In this document: positions 48,204 through 58,334 of the stretch, piece after piece
Numbering within the stretch: position 1 is the first letter of the stretch
How the letters are laid out: every line of letters begins with the position of its first letter
Assembly: GCF_013314535.1 (NCBI RefSeq)
Contig: NZ_JABUAE010000031.1
Location: 1 to 58,954, forward strand
Length of the DNA stretch: 58,954 nt
Reading direction: 5' to 3'
DNA from: Bacillus sp. Xin1
Lineage (GTDB): Bacteria > Bacillota > Bacilli > Bacillales > Bacillaceae_G
Program-made: the position numbers and the translations under genes
The notes under the pieces: model-generated
The model's database searches: none
What the model saw: only the letters and a program-made list of their open reading frames with translations
Told to the model about the DNA's origin: nothing

Positions 48204-48566
48204 ATGGCATACAGAAAATTAGGCCGTACAAGTGCGCAACGTAAAGCTATGTTACGTGACTTAGCTACTGATTTAATTATCAACGAGCGCATCCAAACGA
48301 CAGAAACTCGTGCAAAAGAACTTCGTTCTGTAGTGGAAAAAATGATCACTTTAGGTAAACGCGGAGATCTTCATGCTCGCCGTCAAGCTGCATCTTTCAT
48401 CCGCAATGAAGTTGCTAATGCTGAGACTGGTCAAGATGCACTTCAAAAATTATTCGCTGATGTAGCTCCACGCTATGCTGAGCGTCAAGGCGGATACACT
48501 CGTATTGCAAAAATTGGTCCACGTCGCGGAGACGCAGCACCAATGGTAATTATCGAGTTAGTATAA
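48204..48566 (+). CDS. rplQ: 50S ribosomal protein L17
   Basis: L17 sits near the tunnel exit. The 120-aa protein has [11 protein letters not shown] and [19 protein letters not shown] precedes the ATG. It is the last gene before a strong terminator, which ends the S10-spc-alpha cluster. Confidence 0.98.
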   Translation: MAYRKLGRTSAQRKAMLRDLATDLIINERIQTTETRAKELRSVVEKMITLGKRGDLHARRQAASFIRNEVANAETGQDALQKLFADVAPRYAERQGGYTRIAKIGPRRGDAAPMVIIELV

Positions 48567-48574
48567 TGATAATT

Positions 48575-48625
48575 AAAAGGGCAGGACAGTTCTTTTCAAG
48601 TAACTGGTCATGGCCCTTTTTTTTT
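48575..48625 (+). terminator. Terminator after rplQ
   Basis: AAAAGGGC (48575-48582) pairs with GCCCTTTT (48613-48620), enclosing an inner hairpin (ACAGTT/AACTGG region). A long T run follows. Confidence 0.9.
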
Positions 48626-48653
48626 AAATATAGAAAATGGGCTAACTTGGTAA

Positions 48654-50364
<1,711 letters not shown>

Positions 50365-50377
<13 letters not shown>

Positions 50378-51159
50378 TTATTGGGAGATATATTCCAGGT
50401 AGGTCGCTCATTCATCAACTTGATCCACGTACGAAGCTGTTGATTGTCTTTTTATATGTATTTGTGGTCTTTTTAGCAAATAATGCGATTTCATATGGAT
50501 TTTTATTTTTATATGCACTCATTGCTTTATTTTTTGCAAAAGTGCCGATTCGTTATGTACTTTCGGGCTTAAAACCAATCTTATGGATTTTTCTTTTTAC
50601 ATTTTTTCTGCATATTTTTACAAATAAAGAAGGGGATGTACTATTCCAGCTTGGTTGGTTTTCAATACATGAAAAAGGATTAGAGCAAGGGATATATATT
50701 TCTATACGCTTTTTTGTCATTATTTTAATGACGACATTATTAACGTTAACAACAACACCAATTGAAATTACTGATGGTATGGAGACGTTATTAAAGCCTT
50801 TAAAGCGTATAAAGGTTCCTGTACATGAAATCGCATTAATGATGTCTATTTCCCTTCGTTTTATCCCTACATTAATGGATGAGACGAGCAAAATTATGAA
50901 AGCACAAGCATCTCGTGGTATTGATTTTGCTGGCGGGCCGATAAAAGATCGATTAAAGGCGGTTATTTCTTTGCTTGTACCGCTTTTTATTAGTGCTTTT
51001 AAGCGTGCTGAGGATTTAGCAATTGCAATGGAAGCACGTGGGTATCAAAGCGGTGAAGGACGTACTAAATTTAGGCAACTACGCTGGAAAACAAGTGATA
51101 CGCTAACAATAGTGAGTTTACTTTGTCTAGCGTGTGTTTTAGCATGGGTGCGATCGTAA
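50365..51159 (+). CDS. ecfT: ECF transporter transmembrane protein EcfT
   Basis: EcfT couples the two ATPases to interchangeable substrate-binding S components. The 264-aa protein has about five to six hydrophobic segments. The coupling motifs A-R-G (in A-S-R-G-I and A-R-G-Y) lie near 186 and 228 and contact the ATPases. No S component gene is adjacent, so this is the group II (shared module) arrangement. Confidence 0.95.
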
Positions 51160-51173
51160 TGGAGAATAGAGAA

Positions 51174-51917
51174 ATGGAAAGAATAAAATGTACAGTTGCA
51201 TATGATGGCATCAATTTTTGTGGTTATCAAATTCAACCGCAGCATCGTACTGTGCAACAAGAAATAGAGAAAGCACTGCAAAAATTGCATAAAGGAGAGA
51301 ATGTTCGTGTCCAAGCATCGGGGCGGACAGATTCTACTGTTCATGCAAGAGGACAAGTGATTCATTTTGATACATTATTGTCCCTTGAAGAATGGCAATG
51401 GATGAATGCTTTAAATACAATGTTGCCAGATGATATTGTAGTCCTGCAAGTAGAGAAAAAAACAGAAGATTTTCACGCAAGATATGGTGTGGAAAGAAAA
51501 GAGTATCGTTACCGAGTATTATTATCTAAAACAGCTGATGTATTCCGTAGAAACTATGTATATCAGTATCCATATCCACTAGAGGTAGAATCTATTCGGA
51601 AGGCAATTCCTTATTTTATTGGGACCCATGATTTTACTTCATTTTGTTCGGCAAAAACTGACAAAAAAGATAAAGTGCGAACAATTTATGAAATAGATTT
51701 AATTGAACAAGATGATGAATTAATTTTTCGTTTTGTAGGCAATGGATTTTTATATAATATGGTGCGAATTATTGTCGGTACGCTACTTAGCGTAGGGCAA
51801 GGAAAGCTTGATCCTAACAGCATTCCAGAGATTTTAAAAAAACAAGATCGTCGTTTTGCTGGGAAGATGGTGCCAGGGCATGGGCTTTATTTATGGCAGG
51901 TAAACTATAACAACTAA
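51174..51917 (+). CDS. truA: tRNA pseudouridine(38-40) synthase TruA
   Basis: TruA makes pseudouridine at positions 38-40 of the tRNA anticodon stem. The 247-aa protein has the catalytic aspartate D53 in [10 protein letters not shown]. The C-terminal part includes N-G-F-L-Y-N-M-V-R. An in-frame ATG at 51159 overlaps the ecfT stop; the ATG at 51174 is chosen from GGAGAA spacing and family length, but the earlier one cannot be excluded. Confidence 0.95.
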   Translation: MERIKCTVAYDGINFCGYQIQPQHRTVQQEIEKALQKLHKGENVRVQASGRTDSTVHARGQVIHFDTLLSLEEWQWMNALNTMLPDDIVVLQVEKKTEDFHARYGVERKEYRYRVLLSKTADVFRRNYVYQYPYPLEVESIRKAIPYFIGTHDFTSFCSAKTDKKDKVRTIYEIDLIEQDDELIFRFVGNGFLYNMVRIIVGTLLSVGQGKLDPNSIPEILKKQDRRFAGKMVPGHGLYLWQVNYNN

Positions 51918-51935
51918 TCCTGGTGTAACATTTGC

Positions 51936-51964
51936 TTGACATTAGAAACTCAAAAGGATATCAT
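51936..51964 (+). promoter_or_regulatory. Promoter of rplM-rpsI
   Basis: A perfect TTGACA (51936-51941), a 17-bp spacer and TATCAT (51959-51964). Confidence 0.8.
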
Positions 51965-51973
51965 AACATATGG

Positions 51974-52044
51974 TATTGTTTCTAAAACCACGATTAGCCC
52001 CGGAAGGAAATCGTGTTTAAGATAAACAATAGATTTTTTCTATG
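51974..52044 (+). promoter_or_regulatory. L13 leader RNA
   Basis: A closing helix (51974-51981 with 52024-52031) encloses CACGATT/AATCGTG (51989-51995 with 52009-52015), whose loop carries the AGCCCCGGAAGGA-type sequence. A small ATAGA/TCTAT hairpin follows (52029-52044). Position and shape fit the known L13 leader of Firmicutes, thought to bind L13 for autoregulation. Confidence 0.8.
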
Positions 52045-52069
52045 GAAAAGATAACGAGGAGGGAAACAC

Positions 52070-52507
52070 ATGCGTACGACTTTTATGGCAAAAGCTAACG
52101 AAGTTGAGCGTAAATGGTATGTGGTTGACGCTGAAGGTCAAACTTTAGGTCGCCTTGCTAGTGAAGTAGCATCCATTTTACGTGGTAAAAACAAACCAAC
52201 ATTTACACCACACGTTGACACGGGTGATCATGTAATTATTATTAACGCTGAGAAAATTCATTTAACAGGTAATAAATTAAACGATAAAATTTACTACCGT
52301 CACACTAACCACCCAGGTGGTCTTAAACAAAGAACAGCTCTAGAAATGCGTACAAACTACCCTGTACAAATGTTAGAGCTTGCAATTAAAGGCATGCTTC
52401 CAAAAGGACGTTTAGGACGTCAAGTGTCTAAAAAATTAAATGTGTATGCTGGAGCAGAGCATCCACACCAAGCACAAAAACCAGAAGTTTACGAACTTCG
52501 CGGATAA
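52070..52507 (+). CDS. rplM: 50S ribosomal protein L13
   Basis: L13 is an early 50S assembly protein. The 145-aa protein has [16 protein letters not shown] and [21 protein letters not shown] precedes the ATG. It forms a two-gene operon with rpsI, behind the L13 leader. Confidence 0.98.
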
Positions 52508-52528
52508 TTAATTAAAGGAGGGCTTACT

Positions 52529-52921
52529 TTGGCACAGGTTCAATACTATGGTACTGGACGTCGTAAGAGTTCAGTAGCGCGCGTACGCCTAGTTCCAGGC
52601 GAAGGACGCGTTATCATTAACGGTCGTGATTTTGAAAACTATATCCCATTTGCTGCATTACGTGAAGTAGTGAAACAACCTCTAGTTGCAACAGAAACTT
52701 TAGGTAACTACGATGTACTTGTAAACGTAAATGGTGGTGGATACACTGGTCAAGCTGGTGCTATTCGTCACGGTATCTCTCGCGCTTTATTAAAAGCTGA
52801 CCCAGAATACCGTCTAACATTAAAACGTGCAGGTCTATTAACTCGTGACGCACGTATGAAAGAGCGTAAAAAATACGGTCTTAAAGGCGCACGTCGTGCA
52901 CCTCAGTTCTCAAAACGTTAA
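52529..52921 (+). CDS. rpsI: 30S ribosomal protein S9
   Basis: S9 has a C-terminal tail that reaches the P-site tRNA. The 130-aa protein has [13 protein letters not shown] and ends R-R-A-P-Q-F-S-K-R, the complete tail. The start is TTG, with AAAGGAGGGCT upstream. A terminator follows. Confidence 0.98.
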
Positions 52922-52935
52922 TTTTTGCGAACTTC

Positions 52936-52964
52936 AAACCCCAGCCATGTGGCTGGGGTTTTTT
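52936..52964 (+). terminator. Terminator after rpsI
   Basis: A GC-rich stem AACCCCAGCC/GGCTGGGGTT (52937-52946 with 52951-52960) and a T run. Confidence 0.95.
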
Positions 52965-53053
52965 ATTATGTCTTAATTAATGAAACTATATAAATTAAAC
53001 CTTTCATCATTGACCGTGAGTTTATAGGATAAATCTATTTTGACTTTTCACTA

Positions 53054-53205
53054 TATAATTCGCTGTTATGAAGGATAAAGAGCAACCGGCTATCTGTATA
53101 TTCCTTTTGTTTTCACACGGCATGGGGCAGAAAAAGGGTCTGACCGTTTCTATGCATAGCCGGATGCTCTCTCCCGTCTAAAAAGAAAGGTTTTGTACCG
53201 TTTTT
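53054..53205 (+). ncRNA. Candidate structured RNA, copy A (repeated at 58335-58480)
   Basis: In the 383-bp gap between rpsI and ybaK, GAGCA-A-CCGGCTAT (53080-53093) pairs with ATAGCCGG-A-TGCTC (53156-53169), 13 pairs around one A-A mismatch. Inside, ACGG/CCGT (53117-53120 with 53144-53147) and CAGA/TCTG (53128-53131 with 53139-53142) build a second hairpin. CCCGTCTAAAAAG follows. A TATAAT lies at 53054-53059, and a T run at 53201-53207 may end the transcript. The core sequence recurs near 58400. No known family is confirmed. Confidence 0.55.
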
Positions 53206-53273
53206 TTATGTATTATAGCTTGGAATATTTTAGTGCTACCTTCTCACGTATGCTTCTTCTTCAGAAGCTTAGA

Positions 53274-53287
53274 CTAATACGTATTAG
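53274..53287. promoter_or_regulatory. 14-bp palindrome upstream of ybaK
   Basis: CTAATACGTATTAG is a perfect palindrome just before the ybaK ribosome binding site (AGGGAGGTT). A GCTTCT/AGAAGC hairpin (53252-53268) lies beside it. It could be an operator or a small mRNA hairpin. Confidence 0.4.
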
Positions 53288-53304
53288 GGAGGTTTATAAG
53301 TACT

Positions 53305-53733
53305 ATGAATGTGATTGTTACCTTACAAGAAAAACAAAAAGAAAAGCAGTTGAAATATGAGCGGAAGATGCTTCGCGAATTATCATTAAAAACGTTAAGG
53401 TCCAATATTCGTGATGCTTTCGATATGAAAGAATTGCACAGGAAGTATGAGGATTATTGTATTGAACTGGGAATTGAATCATATTTATTAGGAGCAAGAT
53501 ATAGCAAATTTGGCTATTATGGTGAATCTTTTTTTGATGTGAAATATAGAGCGTTAGAAGAGGAACAGCAATTAACGGAGATGTTGTTTCAATTTTTAAC
53601 AAGCACGACTATGCGGGAGATAGAAGCAAATGATGAGGAATTGCTTTATGAATCCTGTGCGCAATTTATTAGTTCATGGTGGCGTGAGGGATATGAAAAG
53701 GGTGAAAGAAGATATCGTTTAAAGCTGCATTAA
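53305..53733 (+). CDS. ybaK: DUF2521 protein YbaK
   Basis: This 142-aa protein resembles Bacillus YbaK, a conserved protein of unknown function found between rpsI and cwlD. It is charged and mostly helical, starting N-V-I-V-T-L-Q-E-K-Q-K-E-K, with no signal peptide or membrane segment. AGGGAGGTTTA precedes the ATG. It is unrelated to the E. coli Cys-tRNA deacylase of the same name. No function is proposed. Confidence 0.85.
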   Translation: MNVIVTLQEKQKEKQLKYERKMLRELSLKTLRSNIRDAFDMKELHRKYEDYCIELGIESYLLGARYSKFGYYGESFFDVKYRALEEEQQLTEMLFQFLTSTTMREIEANDEELLYESCAQFISSWWREGYEKGERRYRLKLH

Positions 53734-53738
53734 GAAAA

Positions 53739-53767
53739 GCATAAACTTTCCTCTTGTCCCATATAAG
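53739..53767 (+). promoter_or_regulatory. Candidate SigE-type promoter of cwlD
   Basis: GCATAAA (53739-53745), a 14-bp spacer and CATATAAG (53760-53767) fit the SigE consensus. B. subtilis cwlD is expressed under SigE and SigG. Confidence 0.6.
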
Positions 53768-53799
53768 TAATTAGAGGGACTAGCTGGAGGAGGAAAGGT

Positions 53800-54513
53800 A
53801 TGAAGAGAATTCGAATTATCTCTTTTATGCTTGCTGCAGTTGTACTGTTTTTCTTGGTAAAACAAGAATTTCAAATTACAAAGTCGTGGCGAGCTTGGAA
53901 CTTACCCTTATCTGGAAAAGTAATTGTATTAGACGCTGGGCATGGCGGACCAGATGGAGGAGCGGTTGGTGGTCAGGACATAGTGGAAAAAAATATTACG
54001 CTTGAAATTACAAAAATGGTACAAGATTATTTGCAGGAGCAAGGAGCTTTAGTTATTTTGACGAGAGAGGGAGATTATGATTTAGCTGACAAAAGCACGA
54101 AATCATATAGTAGACGTAAAGCAGAAGATTTAAAAAAACGTGTAGAAATTATCAATAAGCCTGATGTAGACTTTTTTGCGAGCATTCATTTAAATGCCCT
54201 GACGAGTAGTGGATCTAAAGGGGCACAAACATTTTACTATCGCTCTTTGATTGAAAATGAACGAGCAGCGAAGTTTATCCAGGCTGAATTACGAACGAGC
54301 TTAGAAAATACAAATCGCTCGGCTAAAACAATCTCTCATGTTTATTTGCTGAAGTATGCGAAAACACCTGGAGCTTTAATTGAAGCTGGATTTTTATCCA
54401 ATGTAAATGAACGATATATGTTAAATTCGGAGAAATATCAGCAAAAGGTGGCAGCTGCGATATACCGTGGAATACTACGTTATTTTACGGAAAAAGGAAA
54501 TCCTCCTGAATAA
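53800..54513 (+). CDS. cwlD: N-acetylmuramoyl-L-alanine amidase CwlD
   Basis: CwlD removes peptides from cortex peptidoglycan so that PdaA can make muramic-delta-lactam, the mark recognised by germination lytic enzymes. The 237-aa Amidase_3 protein has an N-terminal membrane or signal segment (about 5-21). Zinc ligands H48 (D-A-G-H-G-G), E63 and H130 (A-S-I-H-L-N) are present, with catalytic E195 in L-I-E-A-G-F-L-S-N. GGAGGAGG precedes the ATG. Confidence 0.95.
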   Translation: MKRIRIISFMLAAVVLFFLVKQEFQITKSWRAWNLPLSGKVIVLDAGHGGPDGGAVGGQDIVEKNITLEITKMVQDYLQEQGALVILTREGDYDLADKSTKSYSRRKAEDLKKRVEIINKPDVDFFASIHLNALTSSGSKGAQTFYYRSLIENERAAKFIQAELRTSLENTNRSAKTISHVYLLKYAKTPGALIEAGFLSNVNERYMLNSEKYQQKVAAAIYRGILRYFTEKGNPPE

Positions 54514-54525
54514 GGAGGTTTTTTT
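54498..54525 (+). terminator. Terminator after cwlD
   Basis: CCTCCT/AGGAGG (54502-54507 with 54513-54518) with A and T flanks and a seven-T tail. The cwlD stop codon lies in the loop. Confidence 0.85.
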
Positions 54526-54559
54526 GAATTCCTCTCGTTAACGAAGTTTTCGGAAAATA

Positions 54560-54568
54560 TGTTATACT
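54560..54568 (+). promoter_or_regulatory. Candidate salA promoter (extended -10)
   Basis: TG-T-TATACT at 54560-54568. The -35 is poor (TTAACG at 54538, 19-bp spacing). Confidence 0.45.
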
Positions 54569-54661
54569 GGAAATGAAAACGCATTTATTTTTGGAATGTA
54601 AATATACAAACCCAATTCATTTAACATTACTTTACTTTTCATACAGGGGGCTGGGCTGATT

Positions 54662-55735
54662 ATGGTAACGAAAGAGCAAGTAGTGAAAGCACTTGAAGGG
54701 ATTACTGATCCATTTCTACATAAAACATTGAAAGAAACAAATGCAATTAAAGAGATAACTGTAAAGCCTGAGAAAGAGCATGTCAGTGTTAAAATTGCGA
54801 TTGTAAAAACAGGGACTGCTGAACAAATGCAATTGCAATCAGCTATTGTGAAGCTTGTGAAAGAACTTGGAGCCGCAACGGTTGGTTTACGTTTTGCTGA
54901 ATTTACAGAGGACGAGCTAGCTCAATTTACGTCACCTCAGGAAGAACAAGGACAAGGAAGCGAATCGTTACTATCACCACATTCTAAAACAACATTTTTA
55001 GCAGTTGCAAGTGGAAAAGGTGGGGTTGGTAAATCAACGGTTTCTGTAAACCTCGCAATTTCATTAGCTCGTTTAGGAAAGAAAGTTGGTATTATTGACG
55101 CTGATATATATGGCTTTAGTGTGCCGGATATGATGGGAATCGAAAAACGTCCAATTGTAAGGGGCGATAGAATTATTCCTGTAGAGCGTTTAGGGGTAAA
55201 AGTAATTTCGATGGGCTTCTTTGTAGAAGACAATGCTCCTGTTATTTGGAGAGGACCAATGCTTGGTAAAATGTTAAATCACTTTTTCACAGAGGTGGAA
55301 TGGGGCGATTTAGACTATTTAGTATTAGACTTACCACCAGGTACAGGGGATGTGGCCTTAGATGTGCATTCAATGCTCCCATCTTGTAAGGAAATTATTG
55401 TAACAACGCCTCATCCAACAGCGGCATTTGTAGCAGCTCGTGCAGGTGCTATGGCACTTCGTACTGAACATAGTATTCTTGGGGTTGTTGAAAATATGGC
55501 TTACTTCGAAAGTAAAGTAACCGGTGAGAAAGAGTATGTGTTTGGCAAAGGCGGAGGAGATAAATTAGCTGCAGAATTACAAACAGATGTATTAGGGCGA
55601 ATTCCGCTTCAGCAACCAGATTGGAATAAAGAGGATTTTGCACCATCAGTATACGAGGATACACATAAAACAGGTGTCATCTACCGGAAGATAGCTGAGC
55701 AAGTTATTGATAGAACATCAGTTAAACAAAAATAA
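54662..55735 (+). CDS. salA: Mrp/NBP35-family P-loop ATPase (SalA-type)
   Basis: The 357-aa protein has an N-terminal DUF59-like domain (about 1-90), a linker and a ParA/MinD-type ATPase with the deviant Walker A G-K-G-G-V-G-K-S-T (118-126). Mrp relatives carry iron-sulfur clusters through a C-terminal CxxC. Here that segment reads Y-F-E-S-K-V-T-G-E-K and has no CxxC, so cluster transfer is doubtful and a SalA-like regulatory role is more likely. In B. subtilis SalA represses scoC. The GGGGG ribosome binding site is weak. Confidence 0.9.
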   Translation: MVTKEQVVKALEGITDPFLHKTLKETNAIKEITVKPEKEHVSVKIAIVKTGTAEQMQLQSAIVKLVKELGAATVGLRFAEFTEDELAQFTSPQEEQGQGSESLLSPHSKTTFLAVASGKGGVGKSTVSVNLAISLARLGKKVGIIDADIYGFSVPDMMGIEKRPIVRGDRIIPVERLGVKVISMGFFVEDNAPVIWRGPMLGKMLNHFFTEVEWGDLDYLVLDLPPGTGDVALDVHSMLPSCKEIIVTTPHPTAAFVAARAGAMALRTEHSILGVVENMAYFESKVTGEKEYVFGKGGGDKLAAELQTDVLGRIPLQQPDWNKEDFAPSVYEDTHKTGVIYRKIAEQVIDRTSVKQK

Positions 55736-55751
55736 ACCTCTAAGAGTAGAA

Positions 55752-55788
55752 AATTTCCCCGCCTTATATATGTAGAGGTGGGGAAATT
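55752..55788. terminator. Terminator between salA and gerD
   Basis: A 13-bp stem with one G-U pair (55752-55764 with 55776-55788). The T run is better on the minus strand, so it mainly serves gerD, but it can also stop salA. Confidence 0.75.
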
Positions 55789-55808
55789 CGTATGTGTAGA
55801 GGTTGGTT

Positions 55809-56429
55809 TTATTTTTGTTCTTGTTTTTCGTCTTGTGATCCGCCTTCTCCGCCACCTTCTTTTTTCTCAGCTCCGCCACCTTTTTCAGCTTTTTCAATAC
55901 CTTTACTAATGATATCAATCATCTTAGTTTGGAAGAGTGGGCTTTCGGCAGTCTCTGTTAATACTTGTTGCAAATATTGACGATACTCTTTGCTTTTCAT
56001 TGTTTGTAGCATTATTTTTTCCACTTCGGGATTTTTCATAATTTCTATAACGCCTGCTTGGTATTCAGGATCTTTTAATAGGGTCTTCATTAAGGCTGTT
56101 TGTTCTTTTTCGATACCTTTAGCAAATTTCGTTGAAAACTCAGGGTCCTTAAATAGTTTTTCCCAAAGCTGCTGCCCCTTTTCAGATACCATTGCATCTT
56201 CAATCGTTTTTTTGACTACGGCTTCATCTAATATAAGTGCTTGTTTCACTTTCTCATCTGTTAATACATCTTGGATTGCTTTTTTCCCTTGATCCGTTTT
56301 TAAAATATCAACAATCATTTTTTTTGTTTGATCGTAATCTAATTCAGATTTCGCTTCTTTTCCTTGCGCACATGCGGTAAGGGTAGTGAAAAGAAGTGAA
56401 GAAACTAAAATGAGCAGCATCCGTTTCAT
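55809..56429 (-). CDS. gerD: Spore germination lipoprotein GerD
   Basis: GerD clusters nutrient germinant receptors in the spore inner membrane. The 206-aa protein has a type II signal peptide with lipobox L-T-A-C (cysteine 20). Charged helices with weakly repeated D-P-E-F/N-P-E-V segments follow (about 70-150), then a very Glu-, Gly- and Lys-rich tail (about 180-206). GAAAGGAGCTCC precedes the ATG. It is convergent with salA and divergent from kbaA. Confidence 0.94.
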   Translation of the reverse strand: MKRMLLILVSSLLFTTLTACAQGKEAKSELDYDQTKKMIVDILKTDQGKKAIQDVLTDEKVKQALILDEAVVKKTIEDAMVSEKGQQLWEKLFKDPEFSTKFAKGIEKEQTALMKTLLKDPEYQAGVIEIMKNPEVEKIMLQTMKSKEYRQYLQQVLTETAESPLFQTKMIDIISKGIEKAEKGGGAEKKEGGGEGGSQDEKQEQK

Positions 56430-56463
56430 TAGTTGGAGCTCCTTTCAACACAGTTCTCTTTTT

Positions 56464-56493
56464 TAATATAAATATCTTAGAGGAATTTATACA
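56464..56493 (-). promoter_or_regulatory. Candidate SigG-type promoter of gerD
   Basis: On the minus strand TGTATA (56493-56488), a 17-bp spacer and TATATTA (56470-56464) resemble the SigG consensus, apart from the first base of the -10. gerD is a SigG gene in B. subtilis. Confidence 0.45.
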
Positions 56494-56523
56494 TGTTCAT
56501 GGCTAGCTTTTTGAAATTGTCAT

Positions 56524-56532
56524 TGATACAAT
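56524..56532 (+). promoter_or_regulatory. Candidate kbaA promoter (extended -10)
   Basis: TG-A-TACAAT at 56524-56532 lies 36 bp before the kbaA start, without a good -35. Confidence 0.35.
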
Positions 56533-56567
56533 TTAAGTAGAAATATATCAATAATGGGGGATGGGTT

Positions 56568-57194
56568 GTGAATAGCCGAAAATGGGTACGACTATTTTTA
56601 ACGACGTTGCTGCTTGGGGGAATGAGTACAATCCTTATTGGTTTTATTTTAGGATGGGACAAGTACGTTAAATTTTTTCAAAATTTAGACGGAAAAGAGA
56701 TTTTAATGATTTCTTTTTGGTTACTTGGAGTTGGATTTATTTTTAGTGTAATTAGTCAAATGGGCTTTTTTGCGTATTTAACAGTTCATCGTTTTGGACT
56801 AGGAATGTTTCGGTCATCTTCTCTTTGGAACGCAGTTCAGCTCTTTTTCATTGCATTTGTACTGTTTGATTTTGTTTATTTAAGATCGGTACTCGTTGCA
56901 AATGGAGAAGTTTCGTTTGGAAATAATATTCTTGTGGCTGGAATATTATTTTTATTTGGAGTAATTGTAGCCTATATAAAGAGTAAAGAGACGAATAAGA
57001 AAGCATTTATACCTGCTTTGTTCTTTATGGTCGTCGTAACAATTCTTGAATGGGTACCGGCGCTCCGAATTAATGATACCGATTGGTTATATTTAATGGT
57101 TATCCCGCTTCTTTTATGTAATGCATATCAGTTACTCATATTACATCGTTTAATAGGGAAACCAAGGAAACCAAGGAGTAAGTCAGCTAGTTAA
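56568..57194 (+). CDS. kbaA: KinB signalling pathway activator KbaA
   Basis: KbaA is a membrane protein needed for KinB-dependent entry into sporulation in B. subtilis. The 208-aa product has about six hydrophobic segments (near 8-28, 45-70, 90-110, 120-138, 145-162, 170-192). The C-terminus is basic (K-P-R-K-P-R-S-K). The start is GTG, with GGGGGATGGG upstream. It converges on pdaB across a strong terminator. Confidence 0.92.
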   Translation: MNSRKWVRLFLTTLLLGGMSTILIGFILGWDKYVKFFQNLDGKEILMISFWLLGVGFIFSVISQMGFFAYLTVHRFGLGMFRSSSLWNAVQLFFIAFVLFDFVYLRSVLVANGEVSFGNNILVAGILFLFGVIVAYIKSKETNKKAFIPALFFMVVVTILEWVPALRINDTDWLYLMVIPLLLCNAYQLLILHRLIGKPRKPRSKSAS

Positions 57195-57207
57195 GAATAT
57201 GAGAGTG

Positions 57208-57251
57208 AAAAAGGGTACAACGCCTTTTGTATGAGGTGTTGTACCCTTTTT
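57208..57251. terminator. Bidirectional terminator between kbaA and pdaB
   Basis: An 18-bp stem (57208-57225 with 57234-57251, one G-U) with A and T tracts at both ends, serving both convergent genes. Confidence 0.95.
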
Positions 57252-57363
57252 AGTATGGATTGATGTTTACCCGCTATTGGTTTGAGGTAATATCTCTCCC
57301 CAAGGTTCAGAGAGAAATGCGGAAGATAGGCGGGGAATGAAGAACTCCCCATTGATTAAAGTT

Positions 57364-58128
57364 TCACTTTATATCATTACTTTTTGCATTAGTGTTAGAA
57401 ATAAGTTGTGATACCGATACTTGCTCATAGCCATCACTTTTTAATTTCTGCAGGAGCAGCGGTAAAGATTTATTTGTTTGAAGTGCCGAATCGGAAGCGT
57501 GTAATAAAACAATGTCTCCCCCTCGTAAATTGTTAGCAACGGTTGATACAATTTTATTTACACCAGGATTTTTCCAGTCGTTTGAATTATTACTCCAGTG
57601 TACAACAGTATATCCAAGAGATTCTGCTACTTTAAGGACAGTTTTATTAAATTCCCCGCTAGGAGGGCGCAATAGCTTGACTTGTTTTATGCCAAGCTTT
57701 GTAAATACATCTTGCGAACGTAAAAGATCCCTGCGCATTTCGTTCGCTTCCAAAGAAGTATAGGAGGTATAGTTATATCCCATACTGCCAATTTCGTGGC
57801 CATCCTGTATAATCCGTTCCACAATGTCAGGGTGTCTCTCTGCCCATGCTGCAGAGAGGAAGAAAGTCGCATTTTTAATTTCTCTTTCTTTTAAAGTGTC
57901 CAGAATTGGAAGCGCCTTTTTATCTCCCCAACTAATATCGAATGTTAACGCAACTTGTTTTTTTGCGGTATCGCCTTTGTAAATGACTTTTGGACCAGTT
58001 GCAGTTGAAAAAACAGATTGATGAGAATATGTCTTTAAAAAGAGAAGCCATGCTGTAAATAAGGATAGTACAATAATTAAACTAATGTGCTTAAATTTAC
58101 GTTTACTTGTTATAAAAAAGAAAAACAT
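57364..58128 (-). CDS. pdaB: Polysaccharide deacetylase-family sporulation protein PdaB
   Basis: PdaB is needed to keep spores stable after cortex formation. The 254-aa protein has an N-terminal membrane anchor (about 14-31) and a NodB-homology domain. The first motif reads T-F-D-I-S-W-G-D (62-69) instead of TFDD, and the expected HxxxH motif is S-M-G-Y-N-Y-T-S-Y, so two of the three usual metal ligands are missing. The later motifs R-P-P-S-G and L-L-H-A-S are present. Activity may be unusual or absent. AAAGGGGCGGAG precedes the ATG. Confidence 0.93.
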   Translation of the reverse strand: MFFFFITSKRKFKHISLIIVLSLFTAWLLFLKTYSHQSVFSTATGPKVIYKGDTAKKQVALTFDISWGDKKALPILDTLKEREIKNATFFLSAAWAERHPDIVERIIQDGHEIGSMGYNYTSYTSLEANEMRRDLLRSQDVFTKLGIKQVKLLRPPSGEFNKTVLKVAESLGYTVVHWSNNSNDWKNPGVNKIVSTVANNLRGGDIVLLHASDSALQTNKSLPLLLQKLKSDGYEQVSVSQLISNTNAKSNDIK

Positions 58129-58163
58129 AATACTCCGCCCCTTTGTCCAATCCTTTTCAGTTA

Positions 58164-58171
58164 CTTATATG
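58164..58171 (-). promoter_or_regulatory. Sporulation-type -10 upstream of pdaB
   Basis: CATATAAG on the minus strand is identical to the -10 proposed for cwlD. No good -35 is visible for SigE or SigG, so this is tentative. Confidence 0.3.
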
Positions 58172-58334
58172 CTGAAAAAGCTGAAAAGAGAACTGAACGA
58201 TTAATATCGTAGGAAATGGATATAATGGACGATATAGTGTTTTTTAAAATTTTAGTGGTGATGCATTCGTCCTTAGAGTTGATGAATATATCACGTTACT
58301 TCGTATGCATACACCCAATTCGGATTTTTAAATA

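Noticed and set aside
55792-56292. Plus-strand frames opposite gerD
   Set aside because: They lack ribosome binding sites and mirror the low-complexity Glu/Gly-rich end of gerD, which is clearly coding on the minus strand.
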